Below are positions 45,188 to 54,715 of a stretch of DNA of 64,000 nucleotides, in pieces. Positions within the stretch are counted from its first letter, which is position 1; the number at the start of each line of letters is the position of its first letter. Source of the DNA: Thiotrichaceae bacterium UBA7357 (GTDB lineage: Bacteria > Pseudomonadota > Gammaproteobacteria > Eutrophobiales > Eutrophobiaceae). Under the pieces are notes generated by a model. That model ran no database searches and was not told where the DNA came from. It saw nothing but the letters and a program-made list of their open reading frames with translations. The translations under genes were made by a program, and so were the position numbers. Location: the NCBI GenBank assembly GCA_002470825.1, contig DKOR01000023.1, forward strand, positions 59,385 to 123,384, read 5' to 3'.

Positions 45188-46201
45188 TTACTTAGCATTC
45201 ATCAAGGCAATTGTGGTATCTAACATTCTGTTTGAAAAGCCCCATTCATTGTCGTACCAGGCTGTTACTTTCGCAAGAGTTCCTTCTATAACTTTAGTCA
45301 GTGATGCATCATAAGTTGCTGATGCTGGGTCATGATTAAAGTCAACAGAAACAAGAGGCAGTTCATTATAAGCAAGCACGCCTTTTAATGAACCTTCAGC
45401 AGCTTCTTTCATCAATTGATTTATTTCATCTACATTAGTCTCTCTGGCGGCTGTAAAACTTAAGTCAATCACAGAAACATTGATTGTTGGAACACGCATT
45501 GAATAACCATCAAGCTTTCCATTGAGTTCTGGTAATACTAAACCGACGGCAGCGGCGGCCCCTGTTTTTGTTGGTATCATGGACATAGTAGCAGATCTAG
45601 CACGACGTAAATCTGAGTGATAAACATCCGTTAGTACCTGATCGTTTGTGTAGGCATGAATAGTTGTCATAATACCAGCCACCATGCCAATATTTTCATT
45701 TATTACTTTTGCTATAGGTGCGAGACAATTTGTTGTACAAGATGCATTAGAGATTACGGTGTCGCTCGATTTCAAAACATCATGATTAACTCCATAGACA
45801 ATAGTTGCATCAATATCATTGCCACCCGGAGCTGAGATTATGACTTTTTTCGCGCCACCTTCTAGATGTGCACTTGCTTTTGCTTTGCTGGCAAAGAAAC
45901 CAGTTGATTCTATTACAACATCAACCCCTAATTCACCCCAGGGTAATTTTGCAGGGTCACGTTCAGATAAAACACGAACTCTATCACCATTAATCACCAT
46001 GTCTTCATTTTCTACAACAACAGTGCCAGGAAATCTTCCGTGAGCAGTATCGTATTGAGTAAGATGTGCGCTAGTATTTGCATTGCCTAAATCATTAATT
46101 GCCACGATTTTGACCTCACCCGTTCGTTCGGACTCATATAATGCGCGCAAAATATTGCGACCAATACGTCCATAGCCATTGATGCCTACTTTAATTGCCA
46201 T
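45188..46201 (-). CDS. gap: Glyceraldehyde-3-phosphate dehydrogenase, type I
   Basis: 337 residues. NAD site KVGINGYGRIGRN, the active-site cysteine in SNASCTTNCLAP, HAYTNDQ, RRARSATMSMIPTKTGAA and the C-terminal WYDNEWGFSNRMLD. Twenty bases after tkt. It works in either direction, glycolysis or gluconeogenesis. Confidence 0.97.
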   Translation of the reverse strand: MAIKVGINGYGRIGRNILRALYESERTGEVKIVAINDLGNANTSAHLTQYDTAHGRFPGTVVVENEDMVINGDRVRVLSERDPAKLPWGELGVDVVIESTGFFASKAKASAHLEGGAKKVIISAPGGNDIDATIVYGVNHDVLKSSDTVISNASCTTNCLAPIAKVINENIGMVAGIMTTIHAYTNDQVLTDVYHSDLRRARSATMSMIPTKTGAAAAVGLVLPELNGKLDGYSMRVPTINVSVIDLSFTAARETNVDEINQLMKEAAEGSLKGVLAYNELPLVSVDFNHDPASATYDASLTKVIEGTLAKVTAWYDNEWGFSNRMLDTTIALMNAK

Positions 46202-46221
46202 TCTAATACTCCAGTATCCAT

Positions 46222-48228
46222 TTATTCTCTTTTGGTTAGTAAATTATTAAGTTGTAGTTTCATATTTTTTTCAGTTAGCCCAAAAAGTTCAAATACCGTC
46301 TTCCCTGGGGCAGATTCACCGAATGTATCGACACCTAACGCAACTCCATCTAGACCAATATACTTTTTCCAATAATCGGTAACTCCGGCTTCAATAGCCA
46401 TACGCTTACGACAAAAGCTTGGTAGCACGCTTTCTCTGTAGCTTTCGCTTTGTTGATCGAAAATAAAAGTACAGGGCATTGATACAACACGGATTTTTTT
46501 ACCTTTGTTATTTAATTGAGTTGCAACGTTAACAGCCAATTCGACTTCAGAACCTGTTGCAATGATGATTGCATCGGGATGATCAGTTCCACCAACTAAA
46601 ACATATCCGCCGCGTTGTATATCTTGTAGCTGTGATTCATTTCTTGGTATATGCGCCAAACCTTGACGCGAAAATAATAAACTGCTTGGCCCATCACGTC
46701 GTTCAATTGCTGCTTGCCATGCAACTGCAGACTCTACTGCATCACAGGGTCGCCATAAGGACATGTTTGGCATAAGACGAAGTGTGGCTGCTTGTTCAAC
46801 AGGCTGGTGAGTGGGCCCATCTTCGCCAAGGCCAATAGAATCATGTGTGAATACAAATATATTTTGTATTTTCATTAAAGCTGACATGCGTAAGGCATTT
46901 CTCGCATATTCAGAAAACATTAAGAAAGTACCACAGTAAGGGATAAATCCGCCATGTAAGGTGATACCATTATTTATGGCGGCCATTGCAAATTCTCGAA
47001 CGCCATAGGAAATATAGTTACCGTTTTTATCATTCTTACTAACTGTTACGGAGCCTGACCAATTGGTTAAGTTGGAACCAGTTAAATCAGCCGAACCACC
47101 AACCATCTCCGGAAGCTCTGCAGCAAAAGCTTCTATCGTATTTTGTGATGCTTTACGTGATGCTATTGTTTCTGCTTTATTATTAGTTGTTGTAATAAAT
47201 TCTTTAACAAGATCATTCCAATTATCGGGCAAAACACCTTGTTGTCGTCGTTTATATTCTCTAGCGAGCTTGGGATGAGCTGCTTCATATGTCACAAATA
47301 AATCTTGCCATTGAGACTCTAGTTCTTTACCGCGTTGTTTAGCATTCCATGCAGAATAATATTCATCAGGAATCACGAAGGGTTCATGATTCCAATTAAG
47401 TCTTTTGCGTGCAAGTGCTATTTCTTTGTCGCCCAGTGGTGCACCATGACTTGACTCTTTGCCTTCTTTGTTCGGGGAACCCCAGCCTATAATAGTATTA
47501 AAACAAATTAAGCTAGGTTGTTTCACATTGAGCTTAGCTGTCGCCAATGCTACTTTGATTTCGTCAGGGTTATGTCCATCAACATCAGAAATAACATGCC
47601 AACCGTATGCTTCAAACCTACCAGCCACATCTTCTGTAAACCATCCAGAAATATCACCGTCAATAGAGATCTGATTACTATCATAGATAGTGATCAATTT
47701 TCCAAGCCCCAGTGTTCCTGCTAGTGAAGAGGCTTCATGAGATATGCCTTCCATCAGACATCCGTCACCGACAGTGGCGTAAGTGTGATGATTTACAATT
47801 TCATAATTTGATTGGTTAAATTTTGCAGCGAGCATTGACTCTGCCAATGCCATTCCAACTGCATTAGCTAGGCCCTGTCCTAATGGACCCGTCGTAGTTT
47901 CAACACCTGGAGCGTAACCGTATTCAGGATGTCCCGGTGTTTTCGAATGTAGTTGTCGGAATTCTTTCAGTTCCTCAAGTGATAGATCATAACCTGTTAA
48001 ATGTAATAATGAATAGACCAGCATTGAGCCGTGCCCATTTGACATAACAAAACGGTCACGATTGTCCCATTTTGGATTTGCTGGATTATGCTTTAGAAAA
48101 TCATTCCATAACACTTCGGCAATATCTGCCATACCCATAGGAGCACCTGGGTGCCCAGAATTCGCTTTTTGAACAGCATCCATACTTAAAGCACGAATCG
48201 CATTGGCAAGTTCATGCCTTGTCAGCAT
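46222..48228 (-). CDS. tkt: Transketolase
   Basis: 668 residues from the ATG at 48226-48228 (MLTRHELANAIRALSMDAV), preceded by TGGAGGAAC. An in-frame start at 48312 adds 28 unlike residues and has no ribosome-binding site, so it is not used. TPP-binding markers are NSGHPGAPMGMADIAEVLW, the GDGCLMEGISHEA motif with the downstream N of IYDSNQISIDG, and FVFTHDSIGLGEDGPTHQPVEQ. First gene of the operon tkt-gap-pgk-pyk-fba, which links the non-oxidative pentose-phosphate reactions to the lower glycolytic steps. Confidence 0.96.
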   Translation of the reverse strand: MLTRHELANAIRALSMDAVQKANSGHPGAPMGMADIAEVLWNDFLKHNPANPKWDNRDRFVMSNGHGSMLVYSLLHLTGYDLSLEELKEFRQLHSKTPGHPEYGYAPGVETTTGPLGQGLANAVGMALAESMLAAKFNQSNYEIVNHHTYATVGDGCLMEGISHEASSLAGTLGLGKLITIYDSNQISIDGDISGWFTEDVAGRFEAYGWHVISDVDGHNPDEIKVALATAKLNVKQPSLICFNTIIGWGSPNKEGKESSHGAPLGDKEIALARKRLNWNHEPFVIPDEYYSAWNAKQRGKELESQWQDLFVTYEAAHPKLAREYKRRQQGVLPDNWNDLVKEFITTTNNKAETIASRKASQNTIEAFAAELPEMVGGSADLTGSNLTNWSGSVTVSKNDKNGNYISYGVREFAMAAINNGITLHGGFIPYCGTFLMFSEYARNALRMSALMKIQNIFVFTHDSIGLGEDGPTHQPVEQAATLRLMPNMSLWRPCDAVESAVAWQAAIERRDGPSSLLFSRQGLAHIPRNESQLQDIQRGGYVLVGGTDHPDAIIIATGSEVELAVNVATQLNNKGKKIRVVSMPCTFIFDQQSESYRESVLPSFCRKRMAIEAGVTDYWKKYIGLDGVALGVDTFGESAPGKTVFELFGLTEKNMKLQLNNLLTKRE

Positions 48229-48434
48229 AGTAGTTCCTCCAAAATGGTTAATAAGCCTAAAATATTGACTGTTAATTATTGCTGCATTCAAAGTCTGATA
48301 TTGAGTCATCAACTGACGAAGACTATCATGTGTTTAGCTTCATTTACGCTTAATAACACTACAAGAATGCAGGCAGATATCTACCTAAAATAAAGCCATG
48401 TATTGTGGCTTAACTGTCACTTTGGAGCAAGATC

Positions 48435-48995
48435 CTAAATATCGTTTTTCCATTTTATAGAGCAACCAATACTAGGAATCTGATGTTTTGGTCCTTTTCC
48501 TGTATTTGCGACATTAATCATAGCTTTAAGGAGGTCATGATTGTTAGTGTTCGAGAGTGTTTTCATTCCGCTATCATCAAGCCTCCCTCGATATTGTAAT
48601 TCCAGTGATGAGTTGTAACCAAAAAAATCTGGTGTGCAGCGCGCATCATAAGCCTTGGCGACTTCTTGTGACTGATCCCATAAATATGGGAATGGGTAAT
48701 TAAACTTAGTTGCCACTTTTTGCATGTTTTCTAAAGAATCTTCAGGGTGATCATCAGGGTCGTTTGACATGATGGCAACACTTTTAATTCCGACGTCGAT
48801 TAGTTTTAATACATCAACAACAAGCCTTCTCTGTATAGCTTTTACATAAGGACAATGATTGCAAATAAACATAATCAGTGTTCCATTTCCGCCTGTAAAG
48901 TCAGTTAACGACCACTCTTTTCCGTTTGTGTCAGTCAGATTAAATTTGAATGCTTTTTCACCAAAGTTACAAGACGGGGTTTCCATCAACACCAT
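48435..48995 (-). CDS. Thioredoxin-family protein (AhpC/TSA-like)
   Basis: 186 residues, cytosolic. The thioredoxin-like domain has the motif FICNHCPYVKA (C-x2-C with His between, residues 44-54), DPDDHPEDSLENM and a conserved cis-proline in RCTPDFFGY. The family is common in marine and proteobacterial genomes as 'thioredoxin family protein'; a redox or peroxide role is likely but unproven. It lies upstream of tkt on the same strand and is divergent from metK. Confidence 0.86.
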   Translation of the reverse strand: MVLMETPSCNFGEKAFKFNLTDTNGKEWSLTDFTGGNGTLIMFICNHCPYVKAIQRRLVVDVLKLIDVGIKSVAIMSNDPDDHPEDSLENMQKVATKFNYPFPYLWDQSQEVAKAYDARCTPDFFGYNSSLELQYRGRLDDSGMKTLSNTNNHDLLKAMINVANTGKGPKHQIPSIGCSIKWKNDI

Positions 48996-49137
48996 AATTT
49001 AGCTCTCCTTTTTCGGTATCTATGTTTTAAATATCAGCGTGTTTAAAAATATAACGTCATATTTCGTGCGGTAAAGCTCTAATGAGGATAGTATTCGTGC
49101 GTTTGAAATTTCTAATTATAACGTTTACGGAATAAAT

Positions 49138-50301
49138 ATGGCTAACAATTACTTATTCACTTCAGAGTCAGTTGCTGAAGGACATCCAGACAAGGTTGCA
49201 GATCAGATATCTGATGCGGTTGTTGATGCAATTTTTACTGACGATAAAATGGCACGTATTGCTTGTGAGACAATGGTCAATACAGGGATGGTCGTCCTCT
49301 CAGGGGAGATTACAACATCAACCTATGTTGATATGCAAGATATAGCTCGTCAGACAATCCGCGAAATTGGCTATGATCATTCAGATATGGGTTTTGATTG
49401 GGAGTCTTGTGCAGTATTGGTCTCCATCGACAAACAGTCACCAGATATTGCTCAAGGCGTGAATGAAGGCGAAGGTCTAGATTTGAATCAAGGCGCTGGC
49501 GACCAAGGATTGATGTTTGGTTTTGCTTGTAATGAGACAGATGTCTTGATGCCTTTTCCTATTACATATTCACACTTACTTGTTAAAAAGCAGGCCGAAG
49601 TTCGAAAAACAGGTAAATTAGCTTGGTTAAGACCCGACGCTAAATCACAGGTAACTGTTGCTTATGAAAATGGTAAGCCTACGTATATCGAGACAGTCGT
49701 GTTATCCACACAACATGATCCAAATATTGAGCATAAAGAGCTCGAACAAGCTGTTATCGAAGAGATTATAAAACCGGTATTACCAGTCAATATGTTAACT
49801 GATAAGACGCGGTACCTTGTTAATCCTACTGGGCGTTTTGTTATCGGAGGACCTGTGGGTGACTGCGGTCTAACTGGGCGTAAAATTATTGTTGATACTT
49901 ATGGAGGCATGGCTCGTCATGGAGGTGGTGCTTTTTCAGGCAAAGACCCTTCCAAAGTAGATCGTTCTGCTGCCTACGCAGCGCGTTATGTGGCTAAGAA
50001 TATTGTTGCTGCCGGTTTTGCTGATCGTTGTGAGTTACAATTGTCCTATGCAATCGGCGTTGCAAAGCCAACCTCAATTAGTATCGAGACGTTTGGTACA
50101 GGCAAGATTGAAGAATCAAAATTGATTGATGCTATAAGACGAGTTTTTGATCTCCGTCCCAAAGGTATTATCAACATGCTAGATCTTTTAAGACCGATCT
50201 ATCGTCAAACCGCTGCCTATGGTCATTTTGGTCGTTGCGATATTAATTTGCCTTGGGAAAAGACGGATAAGGTAGATGCGCTGCGTGATATTCTATTATA
50301 G
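49138..50301 (+). CDS. metK: S-adenosylmethionine synthetase
   Basis: Makes SAM from methionine and ATP. 387 residues. ESVAEGHPDKVADQISD at the N-terminus, GAGDQGLMFGFAC, the GGGAFSGKDPSKVDRSAAYAARYVAKN hinge and the C-terminal YGHFGR. It heads the SAM-cycle cluster metK, SAH riboswitch, ahcY, metF. Confidence 0.97.
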   Translation: MANNYLFTSESVAEGHPDKVADQISDAVVDAIFTDDKMARIACETMVNTGMVVLSGEITTSTYVDMQDIARQTIREIGYDHSDMGFDWESCAVLVSIDKQSPDIAQGVNEGEGLDLNQGAGDQGLMFGFACNETDVLMPFPITYSHLLVKKQAEVRKTGKLAWLRPDAKSQVTVAYENGKPTYIETVVLSTQHDPNIEHKELEQAVIEEIIKPVLPVNMLTDKTRYLVNPTGRFVIGGPVGDCGLTGRKIIVDTYGGMARHGGGAFSGKDPSKVDRSAAYAARYVAKNIVAAGFADRCELQLSYAIGVAKPTSISIETFGTGKIEESKLIDAIRRVFDLRPKGIINMLDLLRPIYRQTAAYGHFGRCDINLPWEKTDKVDALRDILL

Positions 50302-50341
50302 GCATGAATTTGGGTTCTTTGATTTTCTGATCATAACATCT

Positions 50342-50370
50342 TTGAATCTAAAAGCAGGAAGGAATATACT
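50342..50370 (+). promoter_or_regulatory. Promoter of the riboswitch-ahcY transcript
   Basis: TTGAAT (50342-50347) and TATACT (50365-50370) are 17 bases apart. Transcription would start near 50377, about 20 bases before the first riboswitch helix. It makes ahcY independent of metK. Confidence 0.6.
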
Positions 50371-50396
50371 ACAATCTAGTTTTTCACAACCGTAGT

Positions 50397-50467
50397 TCTG
50401 AGGAGCGTTGCAACGGATTCTTAATCCGCTAGGCTCAGACAAGTACGGCACATTTGCAACGGCGCTC
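50397..50467 (+). promoter_or_regulatory. SAH riboswitch (ahcY motif)
   Basis: The conserved core is present: GAGGAGCGTTGCAACGG, then AGGCTCAG and CAACGGCGCTC. Pairings can be traced. P1 is TCTGAG (50397-50402) with CTCAGA (50434-50439). P2 is CGGATT (50414-50419) with AATCCG (50423-50428). The pseudoknot is GAGCG (50403-50407) with CGCTC (50463-50467). This class binds S-adenosylhomocysteine and turns on SAH-recycling genes; it ends 16 bases before the AGGAG of ahcY, so SAH is inferred to expose the ribosome-binding site or stabilise the leader. Confidence 0.93.
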
Positions 50468-50495
50468 GCTTAATTGTTTTTATAGGAGAAACAAT

Positions 50496-51911
50496 ATGAG
50501 CGTAGCTGCTACATCTATTACACACGATTACCATGTTGCTGACATTTCTTTGGCTGATTGGGGGCATAAAGAAATTCGTATCGCTGAAACTGAAATGCCC
50601 GGTCTCGTCTCTATTAGGGAAGAATATAAAACAGAAAAGCCTTTAAAAGGTGCTCGCATTGCTGGTTCATTGCATATGACTATTCAAACGGCTGTGTTGA
50701 TAGAAACCTTATGTGCTTTAGGCGCGGAAGTGCGTTGGGTCTCTTGCAATATTTATTCGACTCAAGATCATGCAGCAGCAGCGATGGCGGATCAAAATAT
50801 TCCGGTGTTTGCCTATAAGGGCGAGACACTTGAAGAATACTGGGATTATACTCATCGTATAATGAAATGGTCTGATGGCGGTTCGCCAAATATGATCTTG
50901 GATGACGGAGGTGATGCCACCATGCTTCTGATTTTAGGGACAAAAGCAGAAAGTGATATATCTGTTCTTGATAATCCTGGCTCGGAAGAAGAGACATTTT
51001 TGTTTGCTTCAATAAAAAATAAACTTTCTGAAGATAAAACCTTTTATTCTCGTACCCTCGCTTGTATTCAAGGTGTAACAGAAGAAACCACAACAGGCGT
51101 ACAACGGCTGTATCAAATGCAAAAGAAAGGTGACTTACCTTTTCCTGCGATAAATGTTAACGATTCTGTTACTAAATCTAAATTTGATAATTTGTATGGT
51201 TGTCGTGAATCTTTAGTCGATGGTATCAAGCGTGCTACCGATGTAATGATTGCAGGTAAGGTAGCATTAGTTCTGGGCTATGGAGATGTTGGCAAGGGGA
51301 GCGCTCAGTCTCTTCGTGGTTTGGGTGCGACGGTCTGGATTACAGAAGTTGATCCTATATGCGCCTTACAAGCTGCAATGGAAGGTTATCGTGTTGTCAG
51401 GTTAGAAGACGTTGTTGATCAAATTGATATTTTTGTCACAACTACCGGCAATTTCAACATTATTCGCCATGATGATTTAGTTAAAATGAAAGATCAGGCT
51501 ATTGTTTGTAATATCGGTCATTTTGATAATGAAATTGATATTGCTAGTCTCGAGCAATATGAATGGGAAGAAATTAAACCACAGGTGGATCATGTAATAT
51601 TCCCTGATGGAACACGCATCATATTACTTGCTAAAGGGCGTTTAGTTAACCTGGGTTGTGGTACTGGGCATCCAAGTTTTGTTATGTCTAATTCATTCAC
51701 CAACCAGGTATTAGCGCAAATTGAATTATTTGTTCGTGGCGAAAACTATGATAAAGACGTTTATGTCTTACCTAAACACCTTGACGAAAAGGTTGCTAGG
51801 CTTCACCTTGACAGAATCGGTGCAAAATTGACAGCACTCACTGAAGAGCAAGCAAGTTATATTAGCGTGCCGGTTGATGGACCTTATAAGCCTGATAATT
51901 ATCGTTACTAA
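50496..51911 (+). CDS. ahcY: Adenosylhomocysteinase
   Basis: Hydrolyses SAH to adenosine and homocysteine. 471 residues from the ATG at 50496 (MSVAATSITHDYHVADISLADWG) with AGGAG 7 bases upstream; an in-frame ATG at 50454 lies inside the riboswitch and is rejected. Motifs are SLHMTIQTAVLIETL, DDGGDATMLLI, the NAD site VLGYGDVGKGSAQSLRGLGA and the C-terminal NFVPDNYRY-type end (KPDNYRY). Next to the SAH riboswitch, as in many proteobacteria. Confidence 0.97.
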   Translation: MSVAATSITHDYHVADISLADWGHKEIRIAETEMPGLVSIREEYKTEKPLKGARIAGSLHMTIQTAVLIETLCALGAEVRWVSCNIYSTQDHAAAAMADQNIPVFAYKGETLEEYWDYTHRIMKWSDGGSPNMILDDGGDATMLLILGTKAESDISVLDNPGSEEETFLFASIKNKLSEDKTFYSRTLACIQGVTEETTTGVQRLYQMQKKGDLPFPAINVNDSVTKSKFDNLYGCRESLVDGIKRATDVMIAGKVALVLGYGDVGKGSAQSLRGLGATVWITEVDPICALQAAMEGYRVVRLEDVVDQIDIFVTTTGNFNIIRHDDLVKMKDQAIVCNIGHFDNEIDIASLEQYEWEEIKPQVDHVIFPDGTRIILLAKGRLVNLGCGTGHPSFVMSNSFTNQVLAQIELFVRGENYDKDVYVLPKHLDEKVARLHLDRIGAKLTALTEEQASYISVPVDGPYKPDNYRY

Positions 51912-51921
51912 TAACTGTCGT

Positions 51922-51944
51922 CTACCCTCTGCATAAGAGGGTAG
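51922..51944 (+). terminator. Strong hairpin between ahcY and metF
   Basis: CTACCCTC (51922-51929) and GAGGGTAG (51937-51944) form a perfect 8-base GC-rich stem with a 7-base loop, starting 11 bases after the ahcY stop. It lacks a clear T run (TCATCTTT follows), so it may be a partial terminator or mRNA-end stabiliser that lowers metF expression relative to ahcY. Confidence 0.5.
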
Positions 51945-51983
51945 TCATCTTTACATTCATAGTATGTCTTATAGGATTCAATA

Positions 51984-52844
51984 ATGGAATCGCAAAAACA
52001 GTACAAACCAAAATTTAGTTTTGAGTTTTTTCCTCCCAAAACACGGCAAGCTGTTGAAAAATTACAAATGACAACCGAACGTTTGGCGCAGCTTAATCCC
52101 AGTTTCTTTTCGGTGACATTTGGAGCTGGTGGTAGTACACGCGAACGAACATTTGAGACCGTTATGGATATCTTTAAAAAAACTGGTATTGATGGCGTCC
52201 CACATGTTTCCTGTGTTGGAAGCACACTGGAGGAAATTCAAATAATACTCGATTCATATATTGAAGGTGGGATTCGAAATGTTGTTGCTCTACGTGGAGA
52301 TCTGCCTTCAGGTTCAATTGGTGGTGGCCCGTTACGTTACGCAAGTGAATTAGTTGAATTCATTCGTCGCGAAACAGGAGATCACTTTCATATTGAAGTT
52401 GCAGCCTACCCTGAGTTTCATCCACAGGCGCTGAGCGCTCAAAAAGATCTTGAAAATTTTAAGCGAAAAATCGACGCAGGTGCTGACGCTGCCATAACTC
52501 AGTATTTCTATAATCCGGATGCCTATTATCGTTTTATCGATAGTTGTGAAAAACTGAAAATAAACATCCCAATTGTACCCGGTATTATGCCAATCGTAAC
52601 ATGCACACAGTTATGTCGTTTTTCAGATGCTTGTGGTGCCGAGATTCCTCGCTGGATTTTGAAACGTCTTCAGGAGTTTGGAGATGACCGTGCTTCGATT
52701 CAAGAATTTGGCATAGATGTAACCACCAAGCTATGTGAGGAATTACTTGCTAACGGAGCACCAGGGTTACATTTTTATACAATGAATCAATCTGAAGCAA
52801 GTGTCGCTATTTTGAAAAATATTGGTATTAATATGAAAGATTAA
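51984..52844 (+). CDS. metF: 5,10-methylenetetrahydrofolate reductase
   Basis: Supplies methyl-THF for homocysteine methylation. 286 residues. FSFEFFPPKT at the N-terminus, FFSVTFGAGGSTRERTFETV, NVVALRGDLP, IEVAAYPEFHP and DAAITQYFYN in the FAD barrel, VPGIMPI and the C-terminal GAPGLHFYTMNQSEA. It follows ahcY by 72 bases and closes the SAM cycle with metK and ahcY; no methionine synthase is in the window. Confidence 0.96.
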   Translation: MESQKQYKPKFSFEFFPPKTRQAVEKLQMTTERLAQLNPSFFSVTFGAGGSTRERTFETVMDIFKKTGIDGVPHVSCVGSTLEEIQIILDSYIEGGIRNVVALRGDLPSGSIGGGPLRYASELVEFIRRETGDHFHIEVAAYPEFHPQALSAQKDLENFKRKIDAGADAAITQYFYNPDAYYRFIDSCEKLKINIPIVPGIMPIVTCTQLCRFSDACGAEIPRWILKRLQEFGDDRASIQEFGIDVTTKLCEELLANGAPGLHFYTMNQSEASVAILKNIGINMKD

Positions 52845-53009
52845 TGATAGTTCTGGTTAGGTTTAATCAGTTATTTTTATTGAGTTCGGGTATTTTTTCA
52901 TGCATTTTTTTAAATTTACGTTCTTAATGTCTACCATCCAGGTATAGAATGTATCACAGCTGTCCCGATATCTGTTATTGGGGTGTCACAACTCGGCTAG
53001 AATAGGCCA

Positions 53010-53465
53010 TCATTCTTGTCCTACCGTTCTTAATTTAGCCTGTATATAGTCTGAATGTGAGATGTAAAGTAAGTCCGCTATCTTTCTTATATAGTACTCT
53101 TCATACTTATCAAGTACCGAATCAGCATAAGCAATATGCCATAAATGCTCTATGATATGAACCTTGTCTGACATACATAACGTGTCGTTCAAAAATTGAG
53201 TAAATTCATAAAGTGATACAGCATGGTTAACCTCATTGACAGCTAATTTTATTATTTCATTGATTTCTTTTTTACTCAATTTGAAATATTCTAATAAGAC
53301 GACCTTTATAGCACTCCTTTCTTCCTCTTGGATATGGTCGTCAGCTAAACTGATTTCTACCATTAACACTGCAGTAGCCAGCTCAATTGTTTTATCATCT
53401 GACGGTTCGTCTGTTGAACCATCATTAAATAAAGATTCAAAATAAGTTTTAATATTTTTTATCAT
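53010..53465 (-). CDS. TerB-like (tellurite resistance family) protein
   Basis: 151 residues, all-helical, acidic. TerB-fold markers are ATAVLMVEISLADDHIQEEERSAI and the repeat-like second half IEHLWHIAYADSVLDKYEEYYIRKIADLL, where acidic residues can bind metal. These isolated TerB proteins are widespread and unconnected with tellurite; function unknown. It starts 8 bases after hspQ on the same strand. Confidence 0.87.
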   Translation of the reverse strand: MIKNIKTYFESLFNDGSTDEPSDDKTIELATAVLMVEISLADDHIQEEERSAIKVVLLEYFKLSKKEINEIIKLAVNEVNHAVSLYEFTQFLNDTLCMSDKVHIIEHLWHIAYADSVLDKYEEYYIRKIADLLYISHSDYIQAKLRTVGQE

Positions 53466-53473
53466 GATTCGAA

Positions 53474-53785
53474 TTAATTATTGGTATTATTATGATGATA
53501 ATAACCATCGATAAACTTATTAAAATAGTAATTAACTAGTGGGTGCTCTATGGGAGAAACTGATTTATTAAACTCAATATTTTTTTCTGCAACGTAAGTG
53601 GTTTGTTGTGAATTATCTACTAAAACATGGTACCAAGGTTCATCTTTCGGAGGCTTTGATTTCGCTACAGCATCATACCAGTTGTTCGTTCCAGCAAAAG
53701 CTGCATCAACATCAAATATTACGCCTCTGTAATCAAATTTCCGATGATGAATAATCTGTCCGATTGAATATTTAGCATGTTGCAT
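53474..53785 (-). CDS. hspQ: Heat shock protein HspQ
   Basis: 103 residues. AKYSIGQIIHHRKFDYRGVIFDVD, KDEPWYHVLVDNS and TTYVAEKNI are the HspQ (YccV-like) core. In E. coli HspQ specifies substrates for Lon protease and is heat-induced through sigma-32. Co-transcribed with the TerB-like gene. The visible promoter is an extended -10, not a sigma-32 one. Confidence 0.92.
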   Translation of the reverse strand: MQHAKYSIGQIIHHRKFDYRGVIFDVDAAFAGTNNWYDAVAKSKPPKDEPWYHVLVDNSQQTTYVAEKNIEFNKSVSPIEHPLVNYYFNKFIDGYYHHNNTNN

Positions 53786-53823
53786 AATAGAATTTCTTGT
53801 TTGAACTTATCGAATAAGTATTA

Positions 53824-53832
53824 TTATAGCAG
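53824..53832 (-). promoter_or_regulatory. Extended -10 promoter of hspQ
   Basis: On the minus strand TGCTATAAT (TGn plus perfect TATAAT) lies 39 bases before the hspQ ATG. No convincing -35 at 17 bases, consistent with an extended -10 promoter. I found no clear sigma-32 boxes. Confidence 0.5.
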
Positions 53833-53917
53833 AAAGGTGATTAAACTCCGGATGGTTTTTAATTTTTTTCTCAGATTAAGAGATACTAATCGTTAAAAAG
53901 AATAATATTTAAAGTAA

Positions 53918-54652
53918 ATGATGAGAGCCCCCCGCCTTTTTATAGATATGCCACTAACGGTTGGTGAAACTATTAATTTACCACCCGACAAAGTGAATCA
54001 TATTTCTCATGTTCTCAGAATGCAAATTGGTGGCCCAATAAAATTGATTAATGATTCTGGTGTTGAATATCAGTCTAAAATTATTGAAATTAATAGAAAA
54101 AGCGTACAGATAAAGATCGAAGAATCATCATCAAAAAAAAATGAATCGCCGTTAGTCATCAATTTATGTCTCGCAGTAGCCAAGGGAAAACACATGGACT
54201 TTTCGATTCAAAAGGCCGTTGAGCTTGGTGTTAAAAACATTATTCCTGTTATCTCCGAGTTTAGTAATGTGAGAATAGGGAGTCACAGTGGACATAACAA
54301 ATTAACACACTGGCAAAATATAATAATTAGTGCGACTGAACAATGTGGTAGAAATTATTTAACAACAATTGAAAAACCTATGTCGTTTGTCGAATGGTTG
54401 GGCTTGGAAACATCAAAGACTCGATTAATACTGCACCCGGACGGTGAACAATCTATGTCAAATATTAAACTCTTAGAGAATGACTTAACACTCGTGATTG
54501 GTTCAGAGGGTGGTTTCAGTGATATCGAACTCGAACAAGCACAAGAAAATGGTTGTATTGCTATTAGTCTGGGACCAAGAATATTGAGAACTGAGACCGC
54601 AGCAATCTGCGCGGTAAGTAATGCGCAGCAGCTATGGGGAGACTTGAATTAA
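53918..54652 (+). CDS. rsmE: 16S rRNA (uracil1498-N3)-methyltransferase RsmE
   Basis: 244 residues. N-terminal PUA-like domain (RAPRLFIDMPL, HISHVLRMQIGGPIKLIND) and a SPOUT methyltransferase domain with the knot motifs VIGSEGGFSDIELEQA and SLGPRILRTETAAICA. It is followed by gshA, a frequent rsmE-gsh neighbourhood in proteobacteria. Two adjacent ATGs are possible starts; the first is used. Confidence 0.95.
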   Translation: MMRAPRLFIDMPLTVGETINLPPDKVNHISHVLRMQIGGPIKLINDSGVEYQSKIIEINRKSVQIKIEESSSKKNESPLVINLCLAVAKGKHMDFSIQKAVELGVKNIIPVISEFSNVRIGSHSGHNKLTHWQNIIISATEQCGRNYLTTIEKPMSFVEWLGLETSKTRLILHPDGEQSMSNIKLLENDLTLVIGSEGGFSDIELEQAQENGCIAISLGPRILRTETAAICAVSNAQQLWGDLN

Positions 54653-54715
54653 ATATGTATCATACCCATCTATGATGATTAGGCAGCATAATGAATCAGG
54701 ATTTTCAAATACACC

